Shown here piece after piece: positions 1-8,023 of a stretch of 64,000 nt of DNA. The DNA is from Nitrososphaeria archaeon. GTDB lineage: Archaea; Thermoproteota; Nitrososphaeria; JACIWG01. Made by a program: the position numbers and the translations under genes. The stretch is taken from the NCBI GenBank assembly GCA_029776065.1, contig JARVJP010000009.1, positions 260,514-324,513 of the forward strand, given 5' to 3'. Position 1 is the stretch's first letter. Each line of letters begins with the position of its first letter. The notes under the pieces are model-generated. The model was given only the letters and a program-made list of their open reading frames with translations. It had not been told where the DNA came from and did no database searches.

Positions 1-1422
1 CTTTCTATCGACCAGATACGAAGAGGTGTCGAATGGCTAAAAGAGAAAAGATTGATCGAAACAGGCGAGGAGTCGAAGGTTTTGGTCCAACTTGGTAGTG
101 CTGGAATGGAATGTGTTGTGAAAGGTTTACCCGAAAGGCGGCTTCAAAATCTATTAACAAAAAAGGGCGTATACTCATTAGAGAGGTTAAAGAAGGAATT
201 AGAAATGGATGAAAAGGAATTTTCTGCAGCTCTTGGATTAGCGATAAAAAAGGGTTTGGTGAGGGTGGTAAAAAATAAGGGGTCTGTGCAATTAGAAGCT
301 AATCCTTCAAAAGAATTAATAACGGAATCTCTTATTAAAAGACTTTTTTCACAAAAACAGGTCGAAGTAATAAACTTGACGCCTCCTGAAAAAGAGGCTT
401 TAAATGAACTTAAGACGAGACCGAACTATTTATTATTTAAGGAGGTCAAAAGGACTAAGATCAAAGCTTCCAGTAAGGCTCTAACGTTGTTAGAAGAATA
501 CTTAAAAAAATCTTATGTTGACAAACTAACTCCTGAACTAATTACAACAGAGAAATGGAAGACAGTCGTGTTTAGACCTTATGACATAGAAAGCCCGGTA
601 CCTTCGATATACCCTGGAAAGAAGCATCCTGTACAAGACTTCATTGATAGAGTAAGAGAAATTTTTCTTAGTTTTGGTTTTGAAGAAATCGAAGGGCCAA
701 TAATCCTGCCTTCATTTTGGAACTTTGATGCATTATTTATTCCACAGGATCATCCTGCTAGAGATATGCAAGACACCTTCTACTTAAAGGGCTTATTTGA
801 CAAAGAAATAAAGAACAAAGCCCCAATTAATCTTATTCAAAGTATCCATGAAAATGGAGGTAATACTAAGTCACTCGGATGGAATTACAAATGGTCATTA
901 GATGAAGCTGAAAAAATGGTTTTAAGAACCCATACAACACCGATTACGGTCCAGTATCTTTACAAGGCCAAGCCAACATCTGCAAAGGTCTTTTCTGTTG
1001 ATAAAGTTTTCAGAAATGAGAACCTCGATAATAGACATTTATTTGAATTCTACCAATATGAAGGGATCGTTACAGGTAGAAATGTAACCTTAAGACATTT
1101 GATCGGAGTTTTAAGCTCGTTTTACAAGGAACTAGGTTTTGAGAAGGTTAAGTTTTGGCCTACTTTCTTCCCATATACAGAGCCTTCACTAGAAGCTGTT
1201 GCATATGTGGAAAGGCTAGGTAAATGGATCGAACTTTGTGGTATGGGTGTGTTCAGACCAGAAGTCACTCTTCCTGCTGGTGTTAAAAACCCAGTTTTGG
1301 CATGGGGTGGAGGATTAGAAAGATTGATAATGCTCGCTTATAATGTAGAGGAAATTCGTTTTCTTTACAAGAATAGTTTAAGTTGGTTGAGAGGTGTAAG
1401 TTATGCCCGTCCTAAATATTAG
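1..1422 (+). CDS. pheS: Phenylalanine-tRNA ligase alpha subunit (5' end outside window)
   Basis: Catalytic alpha subunit of the PheRS (alpha-beta)2 enzyme, which charges tRNA-Phe in the cytoplasm. The track starts at a TTG at 52, but the frame is open from base 1 and encodes a winged-helix segment (DQIRRGVEWLKEK) typical of archaeal PheS N-termini, so the gene begins before the window. Class II motifs are visible: a motif-2-like FRNENLDNRHLFEF and a motif-3-like GGGLERL near the C-terminus. The stop lies 20 nt inside pheT, so the two subunits are translationally coupled. The assignment is secure; only the true start is unseen. Confidence 0.96.
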   Translation, partial: LSIDQIRRGVEWLKEKRLIETGEESKVLVQLGSAGMECVVKGLPERRLQNLLTKKGVYSLERLKKELEMDEKEFSAALGLAIKKGLVRVVKNKGSVQLEANPSKELITESLIKRLFSQKQVEVINLTPPEKEALNELKTRPNYLLFKEVKRTKIKASSKALTLLEEYLKKSYVDKLTPELITTEKWKTVVFRPYDIESPVPSIYPGKKHPVQDFIDRVREIFLSFGFEEIEGPIILPSFWNFDALFIPQDHPARDMQDTFYLKGLFDKEIKNKAPINLIQSIHENGGNTKSLGWNYKWSLDEAEKMVLRTHTTPITVQYLYKAKPTSAKVFSVDKVFRNENLDNRHLFEFYQYEGIVTGRNVTLRHLIGVLSSFYKELGFEKVKFWPTFFPYTEPSLEAVAYVERLGKWIELCGMGVFRPEVTLPAGVKNPVLAWGGGLERLIMLAYNVEEIRFLYKNSLSWLRGVSYARPKY

Positions 1423-3040
1423 ATATGATAGATTAAACTGCTTCTTAAAAAAATGGTTTTCCAAAGATCAGATACTTGAATTTTTACCATTCATAGGATT
1501 AGATATAGAAGATTTCGACGATGAAGAAGTAAAAGTTGAATATAGCCCAAACCGCCCAGATTTTGGATCACCAGCTGGTATAGCGAAAGCAATAAACTAT
1601 CTTTATTTCGATATACCACCTCAAAGATTATTCGACTTCCCTATTTCTAATATAGAAGTTTTTGTTGATAAAAGTGTAGAAAAGGTTAGACCCTGTATAT
1701 TTGTAATGTATGCTGAATTACAGTTCTCAGAATATATTCTTAAAGAGCTTATCTCCTTTCAAGAAGATCTACATAATGGAATTGGACGAAAAAGGACTAA
1801 ATTCGCAATAGGTTTGCATGATGCGTCTAAAATAACCCCTCCAATATATTACACAACAGAAAACAGATATTTCAAATTTACTCCTTTAAATTGTGTAGAA
1901 CCTATGACAATCGAGGACGTTCTAAAGAAGACAGAACAAGGTATTCATTACTCGCATATACTCTGTTCAAAGGAACTTTTTCCAATAATAAAGGATTCAA
2001 AACAACAAGTACTATCCTTTCCTCCAATAATTAATGGTAATTTAACAACATTGACTGAAAAGACAAAATCTCTCTTTGTGGACGTCACGTCGACCGAACC
2101 AAAGGCCGCTCAAGACGCCCTTGCGCTACTAGCTACAACACTAATTGACTATGGTGCCTCTGTCTACAAGGTGAGAGTCATCTCATCTAATAAATCGTTT
2201 ATGTCCCCTATACTAACTCCTTTGAAGATGGAGTTAAACGTTGAAAATGTTAAGCGAATCTTAGGCATCAAAATAACCCAAGAACAAACAATTAATCTAC
2301 TAAAAAAAGTGAATATGCACTCAGTTAAAAAGGGGAAGAAGTTAGAAGTCGAAGTTCCAAGGTACAGGATAGATGTAATCCATCAAGTAGATCTGATTGA
2401 AGAAGTTGGCTATGGATACGGCTACAACAATATTCGTCCTTTATCTCTCAAACTCCCTCAACTTGGAAAACCGCTTAAAATAAAAAGATTCTACGACGAT
2501 GTCCGGCTTTGCTTGATTGGTTTGGGGTTCACAGAAGTAATGAACTTCTACCTATCAAATAAAGAGTTGCAGCAGCCATTCTCTTCTTCACTTGTCGAAG
2601 TCGAAGCGCCTAAAACACAAGGATATAATGTGCTAAGAGCTTCTATTATTCCACAACTTTTGGAAGTATCCTCTTCCAATATTCATGAGACATATCCGCA
2701 AAAATTCTTTGAATTAGGCCGTACCTTTGAACTTAACAGCCATCGAAGTATCACTGAAATCATTAAAGCTGCGTCCTTGATATCGAGTTCAGAAACAAAC
2801 TTTACTGAAATCAAATCCACAACCCTTTCGGTACTAAACTATTTGGGCATAAAAGACTGTAAAATAACTACCATGTCAAATGAATACTTTATAGACGGGC
2901 GTTGTGCATCAATAGAAGTTAAAGATGAAAATATAGGAATATTAGGGGAAATCTCGCCATTTTACATCACAAAATTCTCTTTGCGCAACCCAGTAACTGC
3001 ACTAGAAATTAATCTTACTAAGATCTTTAAACATGTTTAA
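1403..3040 (+). CDS. pheT: Phenylalanine-tRNA ligase beta subunit
   Basis: Beta subunit of archaeal/eukaryotic-type PheRS. It carries the B3/B4 editing region, the B5 DNA-binding-like fold and an inactive catalytic-like domain. At 545 aa it matches the short archaeal form, which lacks the bacterial N-terminal tRNA-binding extension. The stretch VEYSPNRPDFGS near residue 45 and the B5-like VEVPRYRIDVIHQVDLIEEV support the call. It starts with ATG inside the end of pheS (20-nt overlap), so the two form an operon. The gap downstream holds a candidate guide RNA. Confidence 0.96.
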   Translation: MPVLNIRYDRLNCFLKKWFSKDQILEFLPFIGLDIEDFDDEEVKVEYSPNRPDFGSPAGIAKAINYLYFDIPPQRLFDFPISNIEVFVDKSVEKVRPCIFVMYAELQFSEYILKELISFQEDLHNGIGRKRTKFAIGLHDASKITPPIYYTTENRYFKFTPLNCVEPMTIEDVLKKTEQGIHYSHILCSKELFPIIKDSKQQVLSFPPIINGNLTTLTEKTKSLFVDVTSTEPKAAQDALALLATTLIDYGASVYKVRVISSNKSFMSPILTPLKMELNVENVKRILGIKITQEQTINLLKKVNMHSVKKGKKLEVEVPRYRIDVIHQVDLIEEVGYGYGYNNIRPLSLKLPQLGKPLKIKRFYDDVRLCLIGLGFTEVMNFYLSNKELQQPFSSSLVEVEAPKTQGYNVLRASIIPQLLEVSSSNIHETYPQKFFELGRTFELNSHRSITEIIKAASLISSSETNFTEIKSTTLSVLNYLGIKDCKITTMSNEYFIDGRCASIEVKDENIGILGEISPFYITKFSLRNPVTALEINLTKIFKHV

Positions 3041-3077
3041 GAAAACCTTTTATCCTAAGTTTTTACCTAAAGAACAC

Positions 3078-3167
3078 GGCATCCGTCAGACATGCGTAGC
3101 GACGGCCCTCGCTGATTTAATGAAGCAGAGGGTTAACCCAGCGACGCGACAGGCGGATGTCAAAGCC
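3078..3167 (+). ncRNA. Candidate H/ACA-type pseudouridylation guide RNA
   Basis: The gap between pheT and the Toprim gene folds into an 8-bp basal stem (GGCATCCG with CGGATGTC). Above it are an open pocket, an upper stem (GCGT/ACGC and CCCTC/GAGGG) and an apical loop with TGAT...TGA, which could form the kink-loop bound by L7Ae. An ANA-like AAA follows the basal stem, and the distance from upper stem to this box is 14 nt, as in archaeal H/ACA RNAs. The box is not the canonical ACA and the target is unknown, so this is a structural inference from reading, not a covariance search. Confidence 0.42.
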
Positions 3168-3188
3168 CCGCATAAAGAGGTTTGGTGA

Positions 3189-3641
3189 ATGCCTAGAATA
3201 GGCTCAGATGTTCCAAGACCGTTCAGAGGCGGGGTACACTCTAAATCTAAGTTTAGTAGAAAAAAAGTTGCAATGATTGAAAAAATTCAAGAACTTGTAA
3301 AAGCCTTGAACAACGAAATAAAGGACAATGCAATGCTTGTTGTCGAAGGTCCAAATGATGCAAGCGCTTTAGAGGCGCTAGGTGTAATAGGCAAACCATT
3401 TCTATATAGTCATAACTCTGATCATGTAAAGCTTTTTAATTTAGCGAAATCTTCTTCGAAAGTGATCATACTTGTTGATAATGATAAAGAGGGATGGTCA
3501 ATATGCAAAAAGCTTATGATTTCGTTTGATGAGAAGAATATAAAATATGACATTTGGTACCGGAAAGAATTCTTTAAAGTAGGGAAGGGGCAAACTCTCC
3601 ATTTAGAGGATTTTCCATCCTTGATCAAACCTTATCTCTAA
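3189..3641 (+). CDS. Small Toprim-domain protein (RNase M5/primase-like)
   Basis: A 150-aa protein made largely of one Toprim fold. Visible Toprim elements are the first strand with the acidic residue (MLVVEGPNDASAL, about residues 54-66) and the DxD-like IILVDNDKEG (about residues 93-102). Both are metal-binding in topoisomerases, primases and RNase M5. The basic N-terminal 40 residues may bind nucleic acid. It lies directly upstream of dnaG, which has its own Toprim domain. Family knowledge suggests an archaeal stand-alone Toprim nuclease, possibly in 5S rRNA maturation. The exact substrate cannot be read from sequence. Confidence 0.75.
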   Translation: MPRIGSDVPRPFRGGVHSKSKFSRKKVAMIEKIQELVKALNNEIKDNAMLVVEGPNDASALEALGVIGKPFLYSHNSDHVKLFNLAKSSSKVIILVDNDKEGWSICKKLMISFDEKNIKYDIWYRKEFFKVGKGQTLHLEDFPSLIKPYL

Positions 3642-3688
3642 AATAGCTTAAATAATGGGCTTCTAAAACACACTTGGACTGATAATAA

Positions 3689-4816
3689 TTGTCAACTCCT
3701 ACTAAATATTTAATACGTTTAAAATTTGAAATAGAAGGTGTTGTTGAACGCGCCGATGTCGTAGGTGCCATTTTTGGTCAAACAGAAGGCCTTTTTGGGC
3801 CAGATTTCGATTTAAATGAGCTACAGAAAACTTGGAAGATCGGAAGAATTGAAATAAACCTTGAATCTAAGAATGATAGAACCTTTGGCGAAGTCCTTAT
3901 ACCAACTTCTACAGATTTTGAGACAACTAGTTTGATCGCTGCTACCGTAGAAAGTGTCGATCGGGTAGGCCCATGCAATGCCAGATTCAGACTTGTCTCA
4001 ATGGAGGATGTGCGAGTTGAAAAAGTCAAGCAAATAAAAGACAGAGCTAAAGAAATTGCAAGGGAATGGTCAAAAAAGGTAATGACAGAAAGCGACAAGA
4101 TATTAAAAGACATAAGCGAATCAATGGGTAAATCGAAAATCGTCTCATTTGGTAAAGAAAAGCTTCCTGCAGGTCCTGCTGTAGAAAAGTCTGATACGAT
4201 AATACTAGTTGAAGGAAGAGCAGATGTATTAAATCTTTTAAGAGCAGGAATAGAAAACGCCATAGGTATAGAAGGGACGGGGATTCCTCAATCTATAATA
4301 GAGTTGAGTAAAAACAAGAAGATAATTGCTTTCTTAGATGGAGATAGAGGCGGAGATTTAATACTAAAGGAACTATCGCAAGTAGCAAAGATTGATAGCG
4401 TAGTCAGAGCACCAACGGGAAAGGAAGTAGAAGAATTAACCCCTCTGGAAATTGAAGAATGCTTAAAAGCTATCACTCCACCGCCACCGCCAAAAAAGGT
4501 TGTTCCATTAGCATTGAAACCTGAAATAGTAGAGAAGATTAAACAGTTGAAACCTTCTTTAGTGAACACCTTGGAAGGTGTACTGTTAGATGAAGAATTT
4601 AAGGAAATACTCAGAGTTCCTGTGAGTGAACTAGCCAAACAACTAGAATCTGAAGAATCAAAAAATATCAAATATCTTGTTTTTGATGGGATAGTGTCAC
4701 AAAGAATAGTCGACCTTTCAGAAAAAAGAGGACTTATAGCAGTAATAGGCCATAGGATAGGCGAGGTTTCAAAGAAGAACCCATCTCTAATGATATCAGT
4801 GCTGGATGACTTCTAA
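3689..4816 (+). CDS. dnaG: Archaeal DnaG-type primase / exosome-associated protein
   Basis: Archaeal DnaG has a central Toprim domain, is associated with the RNA exosome and shows primase activity in some species. The Toprim core is visible as TIILVEGRADVLNLLRAG (about residue 170) and IIAFLDGDRGGDLI (about residue 213). A proline-rich linker (PPPPPKK) precedes the C-terminal region, where the exosome-binding part of the family lies. The length of 375 aa fits. The best start is a TTG at 3689, giving the usual TKYLIRLKFEIEGVVERADVVG opening. It is followed 15 nt later by pelA. Confidence 0.95.
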   Translation: MSTPTKYLIRLKFEIEGVVERADVVGAIFGQTEGLFGPDFDLNELQKTWKIGRIEINLESKNDRTFGEVLIPTSTDFETTSLIAATVESVDRVGPCNARFRLVSMEDVRVEKVKQIKDRAKEIAREWSKKVMTESDKILKDISESMGKSKIVSFGKEKLPAGPAVEKSDTIILVEGRADVLNLLRAGIENAIGIEGTGIPQSIIELSKNKKIIAFLDGDRGGDLILKELSQVAKIDSVVRAPTGKEVEELTPLEIEECLKAITPPPPPKKVVPLALKPEIVEKIKQLKPSLVNTLEGVLLDEEFKEILRVPVSELAKQLESEESKNIKYLVFDGIVSQRIVDLSEKRGLIAVIGHRIGEVSKKNPSLMISVLDDF

Positions 4817-4831
4817 TAGTTTCTGAACCAT

Positions 4832-5893
4832 GTGAGCTATGTGTGGTTCAAAAAGCTCACTAAAAATAGTGCAGAAATTGTTCCCGAAAATATGGAAGAT
4901 ATACTCTTCCTTAGAATATATTTAAGCGAGGGGGATTTAGTAGCATCAAAGACTTTCAGGACAATAAAATATGAAAAGATGTTTTCACTTCGTGTAGAAA
5001 AAGAGAGAAAAAGCGTAATTCTGACAGTAAAAGTTGAAAATGTTCGTTTTGCGGGCTCTTTTGAAATACTTAATATAGATGGAGAAATACAAGCATCCTC
5101 TGACCCAAATATACCTCAAGGTTCAAGACATGTACTAGAGATCCGGCCAGGAACTAGAATACTTCTAATTAAAGAAGATGAAATCAAATTTGACTTATTG
5201 AGCGGATATATTAAGCAAGATCAGTTTCTGATATTATCTTTAGACTCTATCGTAGCAGGCATAGGAGAGGTGAAAGGAAGTAGAATAGATTACGTGACAG
5301 AAATTCCATCATACTATCAAGGAAAGCGCTACGAAACTAGACAAGAGTTAAAACAGGAATTTTTTGAGAAAATATCAAAGGTACTTGGGCCTTTACTTAA
5401 GCAGAACAAGAAAATTGTAATTTCAGGTCCTGGTGCTCTAAAGCTGGAATTTAAGAATTACTTAGAAAATACAAATCAAGGGAAAGCGCTTCAAACATAC
5501 ATAGTTGAAGGTGTTGATACAGCTGGGTTCGATGGGATAAGGATGGCATTGAATTCGGAAGGGTTCTCTAAAGTAATGCAAGATAGCTTTTTTTCCAAGG
5601 CAAAAAATGTAATGGAAAAAATACTACAGTCTATGTATAAAGGTGATGGACTATCAAGTTCTTCTATTGATGAAATAAAGATTATGGCATCTAATGGCGC
5701 ATGCGATTCACTTTTGATATTGAAGGATTATCTATCAAAATATCCTGTTGACGAAGAAATCCTTGTAGAAATCTTTTCTAATCTAGTTCGATATAAAGGC
5801 TCACTTTTCTTTTTAGATAACAAAACAAACGTTGGCATACAATTAGATTCAATTGGTGGAGTCGCTGCACTTTACAGATATAGAGTTAGGTGA
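4832..5893 (+). CDS. pelA: Protein Pelota homolog (ribosome rescue)
   Basis: aPelota is an eRF1-like factor that, with aABCE1 and aEF1A, dissociates ribosomes stalled on mRNA. The three domains can be followed: an Sm-like N-terminal domain (residues 1-130), a middle eRF1_2-like domain with the VISGPGALK and FKNYL region, and a C-terminal eRF1_3-like domain ending GSLFFLDNKTNVGIQLDSIGGVAALYRYRVR-like. The GGQ tripeptide of eRF1 is absent, as expected. The length of 353 aa is normal. A GTG start at 4832, 15 nt after dnaG, suggests cotranscription. Confidence 0.94.
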   Translation: MSYVWFKKLTKNSAEIVPENMEDILFLRIYLSEGDLVASKTFRTIKYEKMFSLRVEKERKSVILTVKVENVRFAGSFEILNIDGEIQASSDPNIPQGSRHVLEIRPGTRILLIKEDEIKFDLLSGYIKQDQFLILSLDSIVAGIGEVKGSRIDYVTEIPSYYQGKRYETRQELKQEFFEKISKVLGPLLKQNKKIVISGPGALKLEFKNYLENTNQGKALQTYIVEGVDTAGFDGIRMALNSEGFSKVMQDSFFSKAKNVMEKILQSMYKGDGLSSSSIDEIKIMASNGACDSLLILKDYLSKYPVDEEILVEIFSNLVRYKGSLFFLDNKTNVGIQLDSIGGVAALYRYRVR

Positions 5894-5900
5894 CATACTA

Positions 5901-6227
5901 TCAAATAAGAAATGGGAATATAACTTCTGCGATAACTGCAAGAATTATTGCCCCCTTTATTAGATCAATACCAATTTTTTTATTTAATCTACTATAGTAA
6001 AGTAGGGTACCCACCATTCCAACCGTTACGTATGAAATACGTGCTACTTGGGCAACAACAGATTTAATAATAGACACCACCCTTTCTACTATTTGCACAA
6101 ACTTATCTCCTAGATCTTCAAAGGCATCTTCAATAGTTTTATTCCCATTTGTTGTAGTCGCTTGTAAAGTTAGGGCATTGTTATTTAATATTAGTATGAT
6201 AGTTACTATGCAAACACTAATTCTCAT
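5901..6227 (-). CDS. Small secreted/membrane protein, VirB2/CedA1-pilin-like topology
   Basis: The track ORF begins at 6248, but MRISVCIVT at 6227 is an equally good start that leaves a clean signal-like hydrophobic N-terminus. It is followed by a polar amphipathic stretch and two hydrophobic helices (VGMVGTLLYYS and LIKGAIILAVIAEVIFPF). Signal plus two close membrane helices in about 110 aa is the layout of VirB2/TrbC pilins and of the archaeal CedA1 DNA-import pilin. That match is by topology only. It is convergent with pelA, with an 8-nt gap, and stands alone, so context adds nothing. Confidence 0.55.
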   Translation of the reverse strand: MRISVCIVTIILILNNNALTLQATTTNGNKTIEDAFEDLGDKFVQIVERVVSIIKSVVAQVARISYVTVGMVGTLLYYSRLNKKIGIDLIKGAIILAVIAEVIFPFLI

Positions 6228-6317
6228 TACTACCAAAATGTTATACAAAGGAAATATTTAACCACAAATAATTAATCCATTATAAAGCATATTATTTGCT
6301 AGATACACTCCTCCATA

Positions 6318-7256
6318 GTGACAAAAATGGGGAAGATATGCTCCAGATGTGATAGGCAAGCGATTTATCATAGAGCCTATTCTGGAGAATATCTTTGTGT
6401 CCAATGTTTTAAAAGATCTGTTGAAGAAAAAGTTGTTAGGACAATATCAAAGTTTGGGATGTTGCGTTATGGTGATAAGATTCTACTTATGGTTTCAGGG
6501 GGGAAAGATAGCATGTCGATGTTAAGGATACTAAGTAAAGTAGTGAAGTCCCATGCATCTGAAGTTTTAGTAGCAACAATTGATGAAGGGATAGAAGGAT
6601 ATCGTAGGGATGCAATAGAAATTTCCGCAGAAGCTTGTGCAAAATTGAATGTTTCGCACCATGTCTTTAGCTTTAAAGATCTTTTTGGATACCCAATGGA
6701 TCAAATAGAATTGCTCAAAGAAGGTATGTCATCTTGTAGTGTATGCGGAGTACTTAGGAGAAGAGCGATGGACATAGCTGCCCAAAAACTAAATGTCAAT
6801 GTGGTGGCAACAGCGCATAACCTTGATGACATAATCCAAACATTTCTGATCAATCTTCTTAATAATGATATTAAGCGCCTAATATGGAACCTACCTGTAC
6901 ATCATGAGACATACCTCTTTTCACAAAAAAGGATAAAACCGCTCGCAGAAATTTACGAGGAAGAATTGGCGTTATACGCCTTTCTAAATAAAGAACGATT
7001 TCAAGAAGTTTCATGTCCATATATGCATGAGGGTATAAGAACAAAAATTCGTTCAATTTTAAATGAGCTGGAAACGAACCATCCTGGTATAAAATATTCA
7101 TTCTTTAACTCAGCAATCAAAATACCTGAGATAATAACCACACCTACCAAAGAACGTAAAAACTGTGAGAAATGTGGGTACCCAACATTCGCAAATAAAT
7201 GCTCAGTCTGCTCAATCCTCGACCTACTCAATAGGAAGAACATAAGACAAAAATAG
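6318..7256 (+). CDS. tRNA 2-thiolation PP-loop protein (Ncs6/TtuA family)
   Basis: A PP-loop ATPase that adenylates a tRNA base for sulfur insertion (Ncs6/TtuA/TtcA group). The N-terminal zinc finger is CSRCDRQA...CVQC. The ATP-binding PP-loop is MVSGGKDSMS at about residue 58. CSVC near residue 141 supplies catalytic or cluster cysteines, and a C-terminal second finger reads CEKCGYPT...CSVC. The length of 312 aa and the paired fingers match the archaeal TtuA/Ncs6 type that makes 2-thiouridine. Whether the target is U34 or U54 is not decided by sequence. The SRP RNA begins only 19 nt downstream. Confidence 0.9.
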   Translation: MTKMGKICSRCDRQAIYHRAYSGEYLCVQCFKRSVEEKVVRTISKFGMLRYGDKILLMVSGGKDSMSMLRILSKVVKSHASEVLVATIDEGIEGYRRDAIEISAEACAKLNVSHHVFSFKDLFGYPMDQIELLKEGMSSCSVCGVLRRRAMDIAAQKLNVNVVATAHNLDDIIQTFLINLLNNDIKRLIWNLPVHHETYLFSQKRIKPLAEIYEEELALYAFLNKERFQEVSCPYMHEGIRTKIRSILNELETNHPGIKYSFFNSAIKIPEIITTPTKERKNCEKCGYPTFANKCSVCSILDLLNRKNIRQK

Positions 7257-7275
7257 AACCTGTGTTATGTTTCTT

Positions 7276-7593
7276 ATGGCGATGGGTAGGGTCGGGAGAA
7301 TAGCCGCCTCCCAATATTCCGCAGCCGGCTACAGCGGAGACCAGCAACTGCTAGGTAAAACGTCTAAACAAGGAAACCGTTAACCCGATTCCAAGACGAA
7401 CCTGCGCCGTGGTGGGTGGGTGTAAGAAGCAAACCCTTCGAAGGAAGGGTATTGACTTCGAGCTATCGAAATGGATTAGGTCCGGGAGGGAGCAATCCTA
7501 AGATAGGGCATCCACGCTGCCACGTCCACGTAGGGGATTGGGTAGGGTTAATAGGCCCTGTTCAAGCGTGAACACTAGCAGAACCATCGCCAT
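7276..7593 (+). ncRNA. Signal recognition particle 7S RNA
   Basis: The ends pair perfectly (atggcgatgg at 7276-7285 with ccatcgccat at 7584-7593), closing a rod of about 318 nt. The SRP54-binding helix 8 signature is visible as ttaggtccgggagggagcaa. The first 100 nt contain the Alu-like part. Length and layout fit archaeal 7S RNA, which with SRP54 and SRP19 targets proteins to FtsY (encoded at 24.8 kb). I see no strong TATA box between the upstream thiolase gene and the RNA. Confidence 0.93.
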
Positions 7594-7642
7594 TTCGAAA
7601 AAGGTTTTAAAGCAAATCTTTCGTTCAATACTGTCAGGCGTT

Positions 7643-7728
7643 GCCGGGATCGCCCAGCTAGGTAGGGCACAGGGTTGCTAACCCTGCGTCTCTCACGGGA
7701 CTCGTGGGTTCAAATCCCACTCCCGGCG
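7643..7728 (+). tRNA. tRNA-Ser(GCT)
   Basis: The acceptor stem GCCGGGA pairs with TCCCGGC, discriminator G. The anticodon loop ttGCTaa is closed by CAGGG/CCCTG. A long variable arm (tctcacgggactcg region) identifies a class II tRNA, and with anticodon GCT this is serine. CCA is not encoded and no intron is seen. Confidence 0.97.
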
Positions 7729-8023
7729 CTTTACTATTTTATAATCAGAGATGTAATGAATACAGTATTTTTATAAGAAGGATTCTGATTTAATTTTTAA
7801 TTTTTTGGTGCGCTTGTTCATCATTAAAATTACAATTAACGCAATTACCGATCGCAAGATCAATGAAGTTCATATTCCATATTTAGTATTCATTTTAGGT
7901 ATTTTATCAAAAAGCTATACATACAATAATTTCCAAAGGGGGATAGCAATAACCTAAACAAGTACATATCATTTGATTTAATAAATAGTTAAATACATAA
8001 CTAAAGTCATCCATAGCCTACAA
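7729..8023. other. Intergenic region without a visible gene
   Basis: About 295 nt of AT-rich sequence between tRNA-Ser and the citramalate synthase gene. I find no ORF with coding character and no convincing C/D or H/ACA box arrangement. It presumably holds the cimA promoter; the AT-rich run aataaatagttaaatac shortly before the start could serve as the TATA region. Confidence 0.5.

Noticed and set aside
7790-7900. Minus-strand ATGATGA resembling a C box
   Set aside because: No D box or second box pair at a suitable distance.
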